From assembly GCF_004005845.1 (NCBI RefSeq), contig NZ_SADE01000002.1:1054421-1118420 (forward strand): a stretch of DNA of 64,000 nucleotides, written 5' to 3'. The notes beneath the pieces were generated by a model. That model was given only the letters and a program-made list of their open reading frames with translations. It searched no databases and had not been told where the DNA came from. Position 1 is the first letter of the stretch. Every line of letters starts with the position of its first letter. This DNA is from Hwanghaeella grinnelliae. GTDB lineage: Bacteria > Pseudomonadota > Alphaproteobacteria > UBA8366 > Aestuariispiraceae. Of this stretch, positions 1-9,199 are shown in pieces. The position numbers were made by a program, and so were the translations under genes.

Positions 1-417
1 CCGGAAGCCGAAGCGGTTATCGATGGCGACAAAAGGCGGTTGCTGATCAAAGGCTCGATGACAAATACGACGGGTGAAACCATCGTCATACCGAAGCTCG
101 GCGGTGTGCTGAAGGATGCGACCGGCAGCATTCTGCATGAATGGGTGTTCGAAGCCGAAAAACCGGAAGCCTTTCCCGGCGAGACAATCGCCTATGAAAG
201 TGTGGTTGAGGATCCGCCGCGTGGGGCGACCTCGCTGGAAGTCACGTTCAAGACCGATGAAGAGGCCATGGAGGCGATGAAATCCATGGAAGGCGGTCAC
301 GACATGAAGGCTGACGATAGCCACGATATGAAAGCAGAAGATGGCCACGGTCAGGATTCCAAATCCGACGATGGTCACGGCAGCGCCGAAGGCGGTTCGG
401 ATTCCGGCCATCAATAG
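1..417 (+). CDS. DUF3426-type protein with His/Asp-rich tail (5' end outside window)
   Basis: The frame is open from the first base, so the true start lies upstream; 138 residues are visible. The first ~85 residues fit the DUF3426 domain found at the C-terminus of MJ0042 zinc-ribbon membrane proteins of alphaproteobacteria: a 'L-x-I-x-G-x-x-x-N' strand, a 'L-x-D-A-x-G-x-x-L-x-x-W' segment, and a 'F-P-G-E' turn before the last strand. The expected zinc ribbon and TM helix would be off the left edge. The last ~45 residues are an acidic, His-rich tail with repeated GHDMKADD/GHGQDSKSDD-like units, which is unusual and may bind metal. The domain call is moderately sure; the function is unknown. 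Confidence 0.6.
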   Translation, partial: PEAEAVIDGDKRRLLIKGSMTNTTGETIVIPKLGGVLKDATGSILHEWVFEAEKPEAFPGETIAYESVVEDPPRGATSLEVTFKTDEEAMEAMKSMEGGHDMKADDSHDMKAEDGHGQDSKSDDGHGSAEGGSDSGHQ

Positions 418-572
418 CGCCGGCTGACGCATCCACCGCAGAAGGACGACTCGTTTGCTTAATCCTTGCAGGGATTCTGGTTTATTCGGCGGGCGGGTTC
501 GACCAAACGATCCCGTCGGCGAGTTCCGATAGCCGACCTCGCAGCCCAGTCAAGCTGACCAGCCCCATGGGA

Positions 573-3119
573 CTATTCGAATTGCCGCAGTAGCCGGTCG
601 ATGTAGTCGAGTTCGACCTCTGGCCGTGAGCGGTCGCCGGACCGACGCCGCAACTCGTCGCGGATTTCCCGGGCGCGTTTCAGGTCGCCGGTGTCGGGAA
701 TGACGACATCGCCCTCAGCCTGTCCAGGGGTTGCGTCGTTGGGCGCGCGGCCGAAGGGGTCCTGATCGCCTGTATTGGGTCCCTGGCCGGTCGCCTGCTG
801 TCCTTGGCCCATCTGGTTGCCAAAGCGTTCCATGAATTGCTGCTGGGCTTGCCGGGCAGCTTCCTGCAATTGGTCCAGGGCCTGACCCTGGGGGCCCACG
901 GCGTCGCCGGGTTTACCTTGCTGCAGCGCTTCGGTAGAGCCGCGCATTTCCTGCTCCGCCCGTCCGAAGGGCGCCGGAATATCGCCCATCATCTCGCCAT
1001 ATCGCTGCATCAGGTCGCCCAATTGCCGCCGGAGGGCTTCCTGGAGCGCCGCGTCCGCGGCCATTGAGCCGCGCTGTCCCTGCTGCTGGCTATTGCCTTG
1101 ATTTTGACGGTTGCCCTGCTGCATATCCGGATTGCCGGATTCCTGTTGGCGGGTGTTGTTGTGCGTTCGGTCCAACAGTTCACGCTGACCGTTCATCAAT
1201 TCCTGCAGCCCTTCCAGCATCTCCATGGCTTCCATGCCTTGCGGGGAAGGGCGCTGCTGAATGCCGACCTGCAGATTTTCCATCATCCGCTGTAACTGTT
1301 CCAGCATGCGCCGCGCCGCGTCCTTCATGCCGTTCTGAAGCATTTCCCGGACGCGTTCCATGATCTGGTCGATATCCTGCTTCGCCAGCATCCGGTCGTT
1401 TTCGTCCATCGGGATGTCTTCGATACCGCCTTGGTCCATCTGTTCCTGGGCGTTCTGCATCAATGCCTGCAGGTATTCGTCCATCGCCTGCTTCAATTCC
1501 TGCATCAGGCGGTCGATTTCCGCGGCATCCGCATCCCGCGCGATGGCATCCATCAGGGCCTGTTCGGCCCGGCGCAGGCGCTGTTCGGCGACCGACAGAT
1601 TGCCGTCTTCAAGTCGCAATGCAAGCTGCCATAGCAGGTCGATCATCCCGTCCATGACGTTCTCGTCCGGGTCGACGGCAAGCCGCCGTGCCGCCATGTT
1701 CAGCCCCAGGAATACAACGACGTCTCCGTCATAGGCTTCCTTGTCCCACGCCAGTTGGCGCAAAACGCTGGCGACCAGTGGGGCAACGGGCAGGCCTTGC
1801 AGTCCAAGTCGTTTGCGTTGCGCAATAATTTTCTGGGCGACGGGATGACGGAATTCCCGTTCCGGTAAGGTTATGCCGATGGGCTCGCTTTTGCCGATCT
1901 GATCTATCGCGTCGGTCGCGGAAAGTTCCGCCCAAACTTCTTCGCCGGCCCAGATATGATCCATCTGGTTCAGGAAGTGACTACCCTCGATTTGAACCGA
2001 ACCGGGCCCACCGCCAGCCGGAAGGTCGATGGCGATGACCTCATCTCCGGGTTGGGCCGGCGCTTCGGTGCGCCGCAGCTCGATGCTAAGGTCCATGACC
2101 CCGTAGTCGTCCGCCGCATGATAACGAAGCTCCAGCGAGCCGCGCGCGGTTTGCCCGGTCTGCGCTTCCGACAAATCGGCGGTCGGGATCTTGTCCGGAA
2201 TGACGGTGATGTCCCAGGTCGCGACGGTTTGCCCGGCTGCCTTGACCCGGATGATCCCCGACTTGGTCAATGCCCCTTCGGCCCGGAAGCTGTCGGCGGC
2301 TATGCTCAAGAATCCGTCCTGTGCCCCGAAGGATGCGCCGTCGAGTTCCGGCACGTCCTTCACGCCGCCGATCTGGGCGACCAGCTTCGACCCCGCCGGC
2401 ACGGCGAATTGCCTCACGGCACCAGGGTCTGTCGCATTCGCTTCGGGTTCGGACACATTCCCGGCGGGCTCCATACCGGTCAGGAAGATCGGCGCGGCCC
2501 CGGTATAATCGGGCGGTGTGATCCAGGCATCCAGAGTAAGGGCGGCAGCGGATGCCGCACCGGCGTCGGTGAAGTTCGGTTCGAAGAAACGGTTGAAATT
2601 CTCACCAGCTCGGCCGCCGACACCAAAAATCACAGCAACCAGCAAAATACCCGCGCCCAGGCGCAGGGCGAACGGATCGCGGCGTGCCAGTTGCGCTTCC
2701 GGTGCACCTGCGGTCAGACCGTGCACGGTTTCCGCCATGCGTTTCTTGTGCAACGCCCATAGGGCGGCGCCCATGCCGTCCTCGCCACCACTGGCGATAT
2801 CGTCTTCAAGCGCGGTCAGCGGCCGGTGCTCAAGCTTGTTGGCGCGTTCGATATGGTGGACGACCTCGGCATGGGTCGGGGGACGGAAGCGGCGCGCCGC
2901 ATCGTACAGCGCCCAGGCAAGTCCCAGCAGGCCGGCGATCAGAACGGCAAGGTGCAGCCAACCGAAAAGCTCGGACGCGAAACCGCTGAAGGCAAGGGCC
3001 AACAGCGCGGCAAGAATGGTCAGGAACGGCCAGGATGCGGCCAGCAGACGCTCCGCCCAAAGGATAGCGGTTCCCTTAAGGAAGGGAATTCCTCGTGGCG
3101 TTTGCGTCTGTTCCGTCAT
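573..3119 (-). CDS. TIGR02302 / DUF4175 family membrane protein
   Basis: An 848-residue protein of the alphaproteobacterial TIGR02302 family, whose biochemical role is unknown. It has three predicted TM helices near the N-terminus (about residues 27-46, 53-72 and 151-168) and then a large, probably periplasmic, beta-rich region. A long Gln/Met/Glu-rich helical region follows (about 560-790) with low-complexity QQGQ/NQGN stretches. The conserved C-terminal signature REIRDELRRR...ELDYIDRLLRQF is present. Its ATG overlaps the lysA stop by 4 bp (ATGA), so it is probably translationally coupled as the last gene of argH-lptM-lysA. Antisense frames here are shadows of the Gln-rich region. Confidence 0.9.
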   Translation of the reverse strand: MTEQTQTPRGIPFLKGTAILWAERLLAASWPFLTILAALLALAFSGFASELFGWLHLAVLIAGLLGLAWALYDAARRFRPPTHAEVVHHIERANKLEHRPLTALEDDIASGGEDGMGAALWALHKKRMAETVHGLTAGAPEAQLARRDPFALRLGAGILLVAVIFGVGGRAGENFNRFFEPNFTDAGAASAAALTLDAWITPPDYTGAAPIFLTGMEPAGNVSEPEANATDPGAVRQFAVPAGSKLVAQIGGVKDVPELDGASFGAQDGFLSIAADSFRAEGALTKSGIIRVKAAGQTVATWDITVIPDKIPTADLSEAQTGQTARGSLELRYHAADDYGVMDLSIELRRTEAPAQPGDEVIAIDLPAGGGPGSVQIEGSHFLNQMDHIWAGEEVWAELSATDAIDQIGKSEPIGITLPEREFRHPVAQKIIAQRKRLGLQGLPVAPLVASVLRQLAWDKEAYDGDVVVFLGLNMAARRLAVDPDENVMDGMIDLLWQLALRLEDGNLSVAEQRLRRAEQALMDAIARDADAAEIDRLMQELKQAMDEYLQALMQNAQEQMDQGGIEDIPMDENDRMLAKQDIDQIMERVREMLQNGMKDAARRMLEQLQRMMENLQVGIQQRPSPQGMEAMEMLEGLQELMNGQRELLDRTHNNTRQQESGNPDMQQGNRQNQGNSQQQGQRGSMAADAALQEALRRQLGDLMQRYGEMMGDIPAPFGRAEQEMRGSTEALQQGKPGDAVGPQGQALDQLQEAARQAQQQFMERFGNQMGQGQQATGQGPNTGDQDPFGRAPNDATPGQAEGDVVIPDTGDLKRAREIRDELRRRSGDRSRPEVELDYIDRLLRQFE

Positions 3120-4423
3120 CCACTCATCCCTGCAAGTTTCGGAACGGCTTGTTCACCCGGTCCGCTCAGCCAATCGGGGATCCTGTCGGCCCCGAGCATT
3201 TCCTCATAGGTTTGGCGCGGGCGGATGACGGCGAACCGGTCCCCGTCCACCAGGACTTCCGGCACCAAGGGCCGTGAATTATAGGTCGATGCCATAACAG
3301 CACCATACGCGCCGGCCGTTGTGAAGGCTACCAATTCGCCGTCATTCAGGAGGGGTAATGGGCGTTCCTTCGCAAAAGTATCGCCGGATTCGCAGATTGG
3401 CCCGACGATGTCCGCCGGGCTCATCGGCGTGCCCTCCGGGCGTTCAATGACCGGCTTCAGGCCGTGGTAACCGTCATACATCGCGGGCCGGATCAAGTCG
3501 TTCATGGCCGCGTCTACGACGACGAAACGGCGCGACTCGCCTTGTTTAACGAACAGAACCTTGGCCAGAAGGATGCCGGCATTGCCAACGATCATACGGC
3601 CCGGCTCGAACAGCATTTCCACGTCCAGCGGTTCGATGATTTCCCGCGCGACAGCGGCATAGGCATCGGGCAGGGGCGGCGTTTCACCCGCATAAGGAAC
3701 ACCGAGGCCGCCGCCGAGGTCGACGCGGTGAATCGGGATCCCTTCCGCGCGCAATTCGCGCACCAGATCGGCAAGGCGCTGAAAGGCCGCCCGGTATGGT
3801 TCAAGATCCGTCAGTTGCGATCCGATATGCGCCGCCACGGTCACCGGTGCCAGGTTCGGCATGGCCTGCGCGCGTTTGAAAATGTCCAACGCATAGGCGA
3901 TGTCGATGCCGAACTTGTTCTCTTTCTTCCCGGTGGAAATCTTGTGATGCGTCTTCGCGTCCACATCTGGATTAACCCGGATGGCAATTTCCGCCACCTT
4001 GCCGCGTTCTCCCGCGACCGTGTTCAGAAGCTCCAACTCGTTGACGGACTCGACATTGATTTCCAGGATACCGGTATCCAGCGCGAAAATCAGTTCCTCG
4101 GCGGTCTTGCCGACACCGGAAAAGACGATGCGCGACGGTGGAATGCCCGCCGCCAATGCGCGCCGAAGCTCGCCTTCAGAAACCACGTCGGCCCCCGCGC
4201 CCATATCGCCAAGCGTCTTCAGGACGGCCAGGTTGGAATTCGCCTTAACCGCATAGAAGACAGAGGCGCGCGCGCCCGCGAATGCGTCGGTGAAGACCTT
4301 GTAGTGCCGGCGCAGCGTTGCGGTGGAATAGACATAAACGGGCGTGCCGACGGCTGACGCGATCTCGGACAGGGGCACGTCTTCTGCGTGGAGAGTGCCG
4401 TTGCGGTAGTTGAAATGATCCAT
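3116..4423 (-). CDS. lysA: diaminopimelate decarboxylase
   Basis: PLP-dependent fold-III decarboxylase that converts meso-diaminopimelate to L-lysine, the last step of lysine synthesis, in the cytoplasm. Visible motifs are the PLP lysine in FYAVKANSN (Lys60), HIGSQ, the glycine loop GGGLGV, EPGR and the active-site CESGD. The length (435 residues) is normal. The ATG at 4423 follows the lipoprotein gene by 26 bp and the 3' end overlaps the TIGR02302 gene by 4 bp. The arrangement argH-lptM-lysA is common in proteobacteria. Confidence 0.97.
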   Translation of the reverse strand: MDHFNYRNGTLHAEDVPLSEIASAVGTPVYVYSTATLRRHYKVFTDAFAGARASVFYAVKANSNLAVLKTLGDMGAGADVVSEGELRRALAAGIPPSRIVFSGVGKTAEELIFALDTGILEINVESVNELELLNTVAGERGKVAEIAIRVNPDVDAKTHHKISTGKKENKFGIDIAYALDIFKRAQAMPNLAPVTVAAHIGSQLTDLEPYRAAFQRLADLVRELRAEGIPIHRVDLGGGLGVPYAGETPPLPDAYAAVAREIIEPLDVEMLFEPGRMIVGNAGILLAKVLFVKQGESRRFVVVDAAMNDLIRPAMYDGYHGLKPVIERPEGTPMSPADIVGPICESGDTFAKERPLPLLNDGELVAFTTAGAYGAVMASTYNSRPLVPEVLVDGDRFAVIRPRQTYEEMLGADRIPDWLSGPGEQAVPKLAGMSG

Positions 4424-4449
4424 GTTTCAAAATCTCCGGTGACGCGCGG

Positions 4450-4644
4450 TCACGATGTCGGATAGGTCTTCGGATAGGTCGGGTTCGGTCCTGGGGCCTG
4501 CGGGTCGTCTTTTTTGCCGCATCCAGCGGTCAATCCCAGCGCAACGATACCCGCCAGGATCAACCCCGATTTGATCGCAAAGGCTTTCCGGCCGCGTTTC
4601 AAGGCGCGACGGGTCTCTGCCTTCCCTGCTGTTTCATAGCTCAT
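4450..4644 (-). CDS. lptM: LptM/YifL-like small lipoprotein
   Basis: A 64-residue protein with a basic N-region, a hydrophobic stretch (about 24-40), and a lipobox-like LTAGC ending at Cys42. A short Lys/Asp/Pro-rich mature part follows ([11 protein letters not shown]...). This matches the small lipoprotein encoded between argH and lysA in many proteobacteria, known in E. coli as LptM (YifL), which assists assembly of the LptD-LptE outer-membrane LPS translocon. The start overlaps the argH stop by 4 bp. The basic leader before the lipobox is longer than usual, so an internal start is possible. Assignment rests on position and architecture; homology to LptM itself is inferred. Confidence 0.7.
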   Translation of the reverse strand: MSYETAGKAETRRALKRGRKAFAIKSGLILAGIVALGLTAGCGKKDDPQAPGPNPTYPKTYPTS

Positions 4645-6053
4645 ACCGAAAACCTTTTCCGCGCCTCGGCCGCCGCCGCGCGGACATTATCCGGTGCCGT
4701 TCCGCCGAAACTCGTCCGGCTTTGGATCGACGATTCCGGAGACAATACAGAATATATATCCTGCGTGATCGCGGATTCCACCGATTGCAGCTCTTCCAAG
4801 CTCAATTCTGCGATATCGACGCCTTTCTTCTCCGCCAGCGCGACGATCGCGCCGGTCACGTGATGGGCGTTTCGGAACGGCATTCCCAACACCCGCACAA
4901 GCCAGTCGGCCAGGTCGGTCGCGGTCGGGAAACCCGCGGCCAGCGCCGCCCGCAGCACGTCGGGGCGGGGTTTCATGTCGGCCACCATCCCGGCCGAGGC
5001 TTCGACCGCCAGGATCAGGCTCTCCACCGCATCGAACAGGGGTTCCTTGTCTTCCTGCATGTCCTTCGCGAAGGTCATCGGCAGGCCTTTCATCACCGTC
5101 AGGATGGAGACGAGGGATCCGATGATGCGGCCCGGCTTCGCCCGCACCAGTTCCGCGGCGTCCGGATTGCGTTTCTGCGGCATGATCGAGGATCCGGTGG
5201 TGAACGCGTCCGTCAGCTCTATGAACCGGAACCGGTCTGATGCCCAGATAACGATTTCCTCGGCAAGGCGGGACAGGTGCACCGATATGATCGAGGCGGC
5301 GGCCAGGAATTCCATAATGAAATCGCGCGCCGAAACACCGTCCATGGAATTCGCCATCGGGCGGTCGAAGCCGAGCGCCTTGGCGGTCGCTTCCCGGTCG
5401 ATGGGAAAGGACGTGCCGGCCAGCGCGGCAGACCCCAGCGGACATTCGTTCATTCGCTTGCGGCAATCGGCCAGCCGGCCACGGTCGCGACCGACCATTT
5501 CAGCATAGGCCAGCATATGGTGCCCGAAGGTTACCGGCTGGGCCGTTTGAAGGTGTGTGTAGCCGGGCATCACCACATCGGCATGCTGCTCCGCCTGGGC
5601 GATCAACGCATCCTGCAGGGCGGCGAGGCGGGTATCGATCCCGTCCACGGCATCGCGCAGCCAAAGCCGCATATCGGTGATGACCTGGTCGTTCCGGCTG
5701 CGCCCTGTATGCAGGCGACCGGCGGGGTCGCCGATGATCTCGCGCAGGCGTGCTTCCACATTCATGTGGATGTCTTCCAACGCACGGCTGAATTCGAACG
5801 TACCGGCTTCGATCTCGCCTTTGATCTGATCGAGGCCTTTCAGGATCTGTGCCGCATCGTCATCGGAGATGATGCCCTGTTTGGCCAACATCTGGGCATG
5901 CGCCTTCGATCCCTGAATGTCCTGAGCATAGAGACGTTTGTCGAAATCGATGGAGGCATTGATTTTTTCCATGATTTCCGCGGGACCGGCGGAAAACCGG
6001 CCGCCCCACATGGCATTGGCCGTGCTTTTTTCGTTGCCCTTTGTATCCGTCAT
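4641..6053 (-). CDS. argH: argininosuccinate lyase
   Basis: 470-residue member of the fumarase/aspartase superfamily. It cleaves argininosuccinate to arginine and fumarate, the final step of arginine synthesis. The signature loop [11 protein letters not shown] carrying the catalytic serine is present, along with TGRSRNDQV and the N-terminal MWGGRF. First gene of the minus-strand operon; the 3' end overlaps the small lipoprotein gene by 4 bp. The region upstream, 6054-6287, separates it from the divergent thioredoxin gene and must hold both promoters, but I see no convincing -35/-10 pair. Confidence 0.97.
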   Translation of the reverse strand: MTDTKGNEKSTANAMWGGRFSAGPAEIMEKINASIDFDKRLYAQDIQGSKAHAQMLAKQGIISDDDAAQILKGLDQIKGEIEAGTFEFSRALEDIHMNVEARLREIIGDPAGRLHTGRSRNDQVITDMRLWLRDAVDGIDTRLAALQDALIAQAEQHADVVMPGYTHLQTAQPVTFGHHMLAYAEMVGRDRGRLADCRKRMNECPLGSAALAGTSFPIDREATAKALGFDRPMANSMDGVSARDFIMEFLAAASIISVHLSRLAEEIVIWASDRFRFIELTDAFTTGSSIMPQKRNPDAAELVRAKPGRIIGSLVSILTVMKGLPMTFAKDMQEDKEPLFDAVESLILAVEASAGMVADMKPRPDVLRAALAAGFPTATDLADWLVRVLGMPFRNAHHVTGAIVALAEKKGVDIAELSLEELQSVESAITQDIYSVLSPESSIQSRTSFGGTAPDNVRAAAAEARKRFSV

Positions 6054-6287
6054 GAACGCCTCTATATGTGATGCCGGGCGTTGTCCGGCATGCGGTAAGA
6101 ATGTTTGGACCGTAGGCCTGCCGTGAATGGCGGGCCGGCGGGACTATCCGTTGCCACGCAGCGGCTTGCAACCGGGTTTCCCCAGGTTGTGGGCTATCCG
6201 TTCAAGCGCTTGTGACGGGATTTCCCCGACCGGATTGGGTAAATCCCATACACAGGGTGAAAACAACCCGCAGGAAGCAGGACTGGT

Positions 6288-6893
6288 ATGATTTCGACGT
6301 GTTTCTCCCCCCAATACCGCCCGGCGCGCGTGATTGCCGCGTTGGCCGGCTTGACCCTGGCCGTTTCCCTGGCCTTGTTCGCGACAGCGGCAAAGGCATC
6401 GAACTTGCCGCCGACGGACGGGGAAATGCAGGGTTTCACCTTGCTGAAGCAGCGGGTCGCCGCGCCGACAGTGCCTTTCCAAACCGGGGAAGGTGGGGAA
6501 ATCGATATGACGGCATTTCAGGGTAAGGTCCTGATCGTCAATTTCTGGGCGACCTGGTGCGCGCCCTGCATCAAGGAGATGCCATCGCTGGACAAGCTGC
6601 AGGCCGCCTTCCCGGATGAGGATTTCGAGGTGGTCGCCATCAATCAGGACCGGGGTGGAAAACGGGTTGCCGAGCCTTTCCTGCGCGACAAGCTGGGGCT
6701 GGAAAACCTGGACATCTATCTCGACGCGAAATTCGCGCTGGGGCGAGCCTTCAAGAACCGTGGTTTGCCGGCGACCTATGCCATCGATCGTCAGGGAAAT
6801 ATCGTCGGTGGCATGTTTGGCCCGGCGGAATGGGATTCCGAGGACGCCAAGAAGCTGGTTCGTCACCTGCTGGACGAGAAAGCAGGCGGCTAA
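6288..6893 (+). CDS. TlpA-like thioredoxin-fold disulfide reductase
   Basis: 201-residue exported or membrane-anchored thioredoxin-like protein. A hydrophobic signal/anchor (about residues 14-36, ending near AKAS) precedes a TlpA/ResA-type domain with the redox motif W-C-A-P-C (Cys91, Cys94) in NFWATWCAPC, and a conserved cis-Pro region in GLPATYAID. Such proteins reduce disulfides in the periplasm, for example during cytochrome c maturation or copper-site assembly. No cytochrome genes are adjacent, so the client is unknown. It is divergent from argH, a placement known in other alphaproteobacteria. Confidence 0.9.
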   Translation: MISTCFSPQYRPARVIAALAGLTLAVSLALFATAAKASNLPPTDGEMQGFTLLKQRVAAPTVPFQTGEGGEIDMTAFQGKVLIVNFWATWCAPCIKEMPSLDKLQAAFPDEDFEVVAINQDRGGKRVAEPFLRDKLGLENLDIYLDAKFALGRAFKNRGLPATYAIDRQGNIVGGMFGPAEWDSEDAKKLVRHLLDEKAGG

Positions 6894-6914
6894 CCGGGCG
6901 TTTCGTTTATTCGG

Positions 6915-7409
6915 CTACTGGTGCCGGCTCGTTTGCGTTTCCACGGCTTTCATCAGGGCGTCGACCACTTCTCGGCTCAAGCGGTCGCCTTGCCCCTCGA
7001 TCTTCTCGCGATAAATAACGCGGAGCGCATTCACATGTTGTTCGATCAAGGCGACATTCACTTCCGACTCGTCTTCGGTTTCGAGAAGATAGAGGCATAG
7101 GGACCGGCCGACTTCGGTGATCAGCGGAAACCCGAAGGTCGCGGCCTGGCCCCGTATGTTGTGAACCAGGCGGAAAAGGGTCTTAAGATTGGCCGTCGTG
7201 GGGGCTTTTTTCACGGCCGCCATGTAATTTTCCAGCGCGACCATGTCGTCCGCCAAATGCCGGTCGTAATCCTTGCTCAACCGCTGAATGGCGCGGTCCG
7301 CGTCGGCGACGGCCTGTTGCACGGTCTTTCCGCCGGTCTTGGGTACTTTTTCAGCCAAGCGGTTCGGCGGCCGCTCAATTTTCACATTGCCATGATTTTC
7401 TTCCGCCAT
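6915..7409 (-). CDS. Hpt-domain phosphotransfer protein
   Basis: 164-residue cytoplasmic protein with a histidine phosphotransfer domain. The phospho-accepting His is probably His83 in the motif F-R-L-V-H-N-I-R-G-Q-A-A-T-F-G, and the surrounding sequence is helical as expected for the four-helix bundle. The N-terminal ~40 residues are basic and probably disordered. It lies 29 bp downstream of a receiver-domain gene on the same strand, so the two probably form a relay module. No histidine kinase is present in the window. Confidence 0.85.
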   Translation of the reverse strand: MAEENHGNVKIERPPNRLAEKVPKTGGKTVQQAVADADRAIQRLSKDYDRHLADDMVALENYMAAVKKAPTTANLKTLFRLVHNIRGQAATFGFPLITEVGRSLCLYLLETEDESEVNVALIEQHVNALRVIYREKIEGQGDRLSREVVDALMKAVETQTSRHQ

Positions 7410-7438
7410 CGCTCTCCCCTGGCGCGGTTTCGGTTCCG

Positions 7439-7942
7439 TTAAACGAGGAACACTTCCTTGTTCTGCCTGCGCTCGCGGCCTTTATATTTGCCATCGGCCC
7501 GGCGTCGCCTGTCCGGGCCGAAATAGGTGTCGGTACGGATGAACGGACGCGGTTGATCGATGATGGACATCAACCGCGCATACATGGACTTGGTCGAGAC
7601 CGGTTTTGCCAAGAACTCGGTCACGCCGGAATCCCGCGCTTCCACCACCCGTTTCCGTTCGCTGAAACCGGTCAGCATAATGACCGGAATATACCGATCG
7701 GGGCTGTTTTCATCCAAGCGCAGCCATTTCACCAGGGTAATGCCGTCACCCGGTTCCATATCCCAGTCGGATATGATGACGTCGGGCTGCCTGTCCCGGG
7801 TCATGGCGAAGCCCTCTTCGGCATTCTGCGCATGATAGACTGTGCCGATCCCTATCGACTCCAGTATCGCCTCGACCGTTTCACGCATGAAACGGTTGTC
7901 GTCGACGATCAGCACACGCAGATTGGAAAAATCGTAGGCCAT
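7439..7942 (-). CDS. single-domain response regulator (CheY-like) with basic tail
   Basis: Receiver domain of about 167 residues starting MAYDFSNLRVLIVDD. The acidic pair is Asp14/Asp15, the phosphorylation site is Asp59 (IISDWDM), and the conserved Thr (MLTGF) and Lys (LAKP) are present. There is no output domain. The C-terminal ~35 residues are Arg/Lys-rich (GPDRRRRADG, KGRERRQNKE). I chose the ATG at 7942 over an in-frame GTG at 7987 because the domain begins immediately after it. Likely phosphorylated through the Hpt protein encoded just downstream. Confidence 0.9.
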   Translation of the reverse strand: MAYDFSNLRVLIVDDNRFMRETVEAILESIGIGTVYHAQNAEEGFAMTRDRQPDVIISDWDMEPGDGITLVKWLRLDENSPDRYIPVIMLTGFSERKRVVEARDSGVTEFLAKPVSTKSMYARLMSIIDQPRPFIRTDTYFGPDRRRRADGKYKGRERRQNKEVFLV

Positions 7943-8176
7943 ATTGTCCAAGCCTGATGGTGACGGATAACCCCTGATTTCTACCACGATAAACCCACTA
8001 CGACGCCCTATCCCGAAACCTGCCGCCAGGACTCCGCCTGCGCTGCGTCAGGTCTTCGGACGCATTCTTCCCAATGCCACCAAAACACCGGCTCCCCAGT
8101 ACCGTAATTGGAGTGAGCGGAAGCGTTGCCGTCAAGCACTACGGGGCTGAACTCTGCGGTGCTCGATAATCCGCTA

Positions 8177-8213
8177 ATAAAAAACCGCCCCGGCAGGTGC
8201 CAGGGCGGCTTTA
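8177..8213 (-). terminator. Rho-independent terminator downstream of the 3-hydroxyacyl-CoA dehydrogenase
   Basis: Read on the minus strand, an 11-bp GC-rich stem (CCGCCC with GGGCGG, extended by TGGCA/TGCCG with one G-U pair) encloses a tiny loop. It is followed directly by six T residues and more A/T. It starts ~25 bases past the stop codon at 8236, and the rest of the intergenic region to 7943 contains nothing else I can name. Confidence 0.85.
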
Positions 8214-8235
8214 AACATGATAATTGCTGGGTCGC

Positions 8236-9108
8236 CTATCGCGTTGGGACCGGCGTATCCGTCGAGTAATCATAAAAGCCGCGGCCCGTTTTCCGGCCCA
8301 GCCAACCGGCTTCGACATATTTCACCAACAGCGGGCAGGGGCGGTATTTGCTGTCCGACAGGTCGTTATAGAGCACCTGCATGATCGCAAGGCATGTATC
8401 CAACCCGATGAAATCCGCCAGTTCCAGCGGGCCAAGCGGGTGGTTCGCGCCCAGCTTCAGCGACGTATCGATACCGGTGACCGACCCGACGCCCTCGTAC
8501 AGGGTGTAGACCGCCTCGTTGATCATCGGCAGCAGGATGCGGTTGACGATGAAGGCCGGGAAATCCTCGGCACTGGCCACCGTTTTCCCCAGTATTTCAG
8601 CGAATTCGCAGCATTGCGTGTAGGTATCTTCCGAAGTTTGAAGCCCGCGGATGACCTCAACCAGTTTCATCGCCGGCACCGGGTTCATGAAATGCAGCCC
8701 GATGAATTTCTCCGGCCGGTCCGAGGCGGTCGCAAGCCGTGTGATCGAAATGGACGAAGTGTTGGTCCCGATCCAGGCTTCCGGTTTCAGGTGCTCGGCC
8801 AGCTCGACGAAGATCTTCCGCTTCAGTTCTTCGTTCTCGGTCGCGGACTCGATGACGAGATCGCAATCCGCAAGCGATGAATAGTTCGTGGAAGTGGTGA
8901 TCCGCGCCATCGCGGCATCGACGGAGGCAGGGTCCTCGCCGTGTTTGACGGCCTGCCGTTCCAGGCCCGTGCGAACGAGTTCCAGTGCCTGGTCCAATGC
9001 ATCCTGGTCGATATCGACCAAGGTCACTTCATATCCATGGCCGGCACTGACATGGGCGACGCCATGTCCCATCTGTCCCGCACCAATCACGCCAACTTTC
9101 TGTGTCAT
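8236..9108 (-). CDS. 3-hydroxybutyryl-CoA dehydrogenase
   Basis: 290-residue NAD-dependent 3-hydroxyacyl-CoA dehydrogenase that oxidises or reduces 3-hydroxybutyryl-CoA/acetoacetyl-CoA. The N-terminal Rossmann motif GAGQMGHG is complete. The catalytic region HFMNPVPAMKLVE and the C-terminal helical domain with NHPLGPLELADFIGLD are typical of the Hbd/PaaH family. I chose ATG 9108 over an upstream TTG because a GGGA-type ribosome site precedes it. It lies downstream of etfA in the same orientation, a common arrangement for fatty-acid and butyrate metabolism. Confidence 0.93.
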   Translation of the reverse strand: MTQKVGVIGAGQMGHGVAHVSAGHGYEVTLVDIDQDALDQALELVRTGLERQAVKHGEDPASVDAAMARITTSTNYSSLADCDLVIESATENEELKRKIFVELAEHLKPEAWIGTNTSSISITRLATASDRPEKFIGLHFMNPVPAMKLVEVIRGLQTSEDTYTQCCEFAEILGKTVASAEDFPAFIVNRILLPMINEAVYTLYEGVGSVTGIDTSLKLGANHPLGPLELADFIGLDTCLAIMQVLYNDLSDSKYRPCPLLVKYVEAGWLGRKTGRGFYDYSTDTPVPTR

Positions 9109-9199
9109 TGTTTTTCCCGATTCCCGCAACGGCTATGTCACGATGTCGGCCCCGGACTGTCCCGCCCGAATTCCGCACCGCAACATAGCCTTGCGCAAA

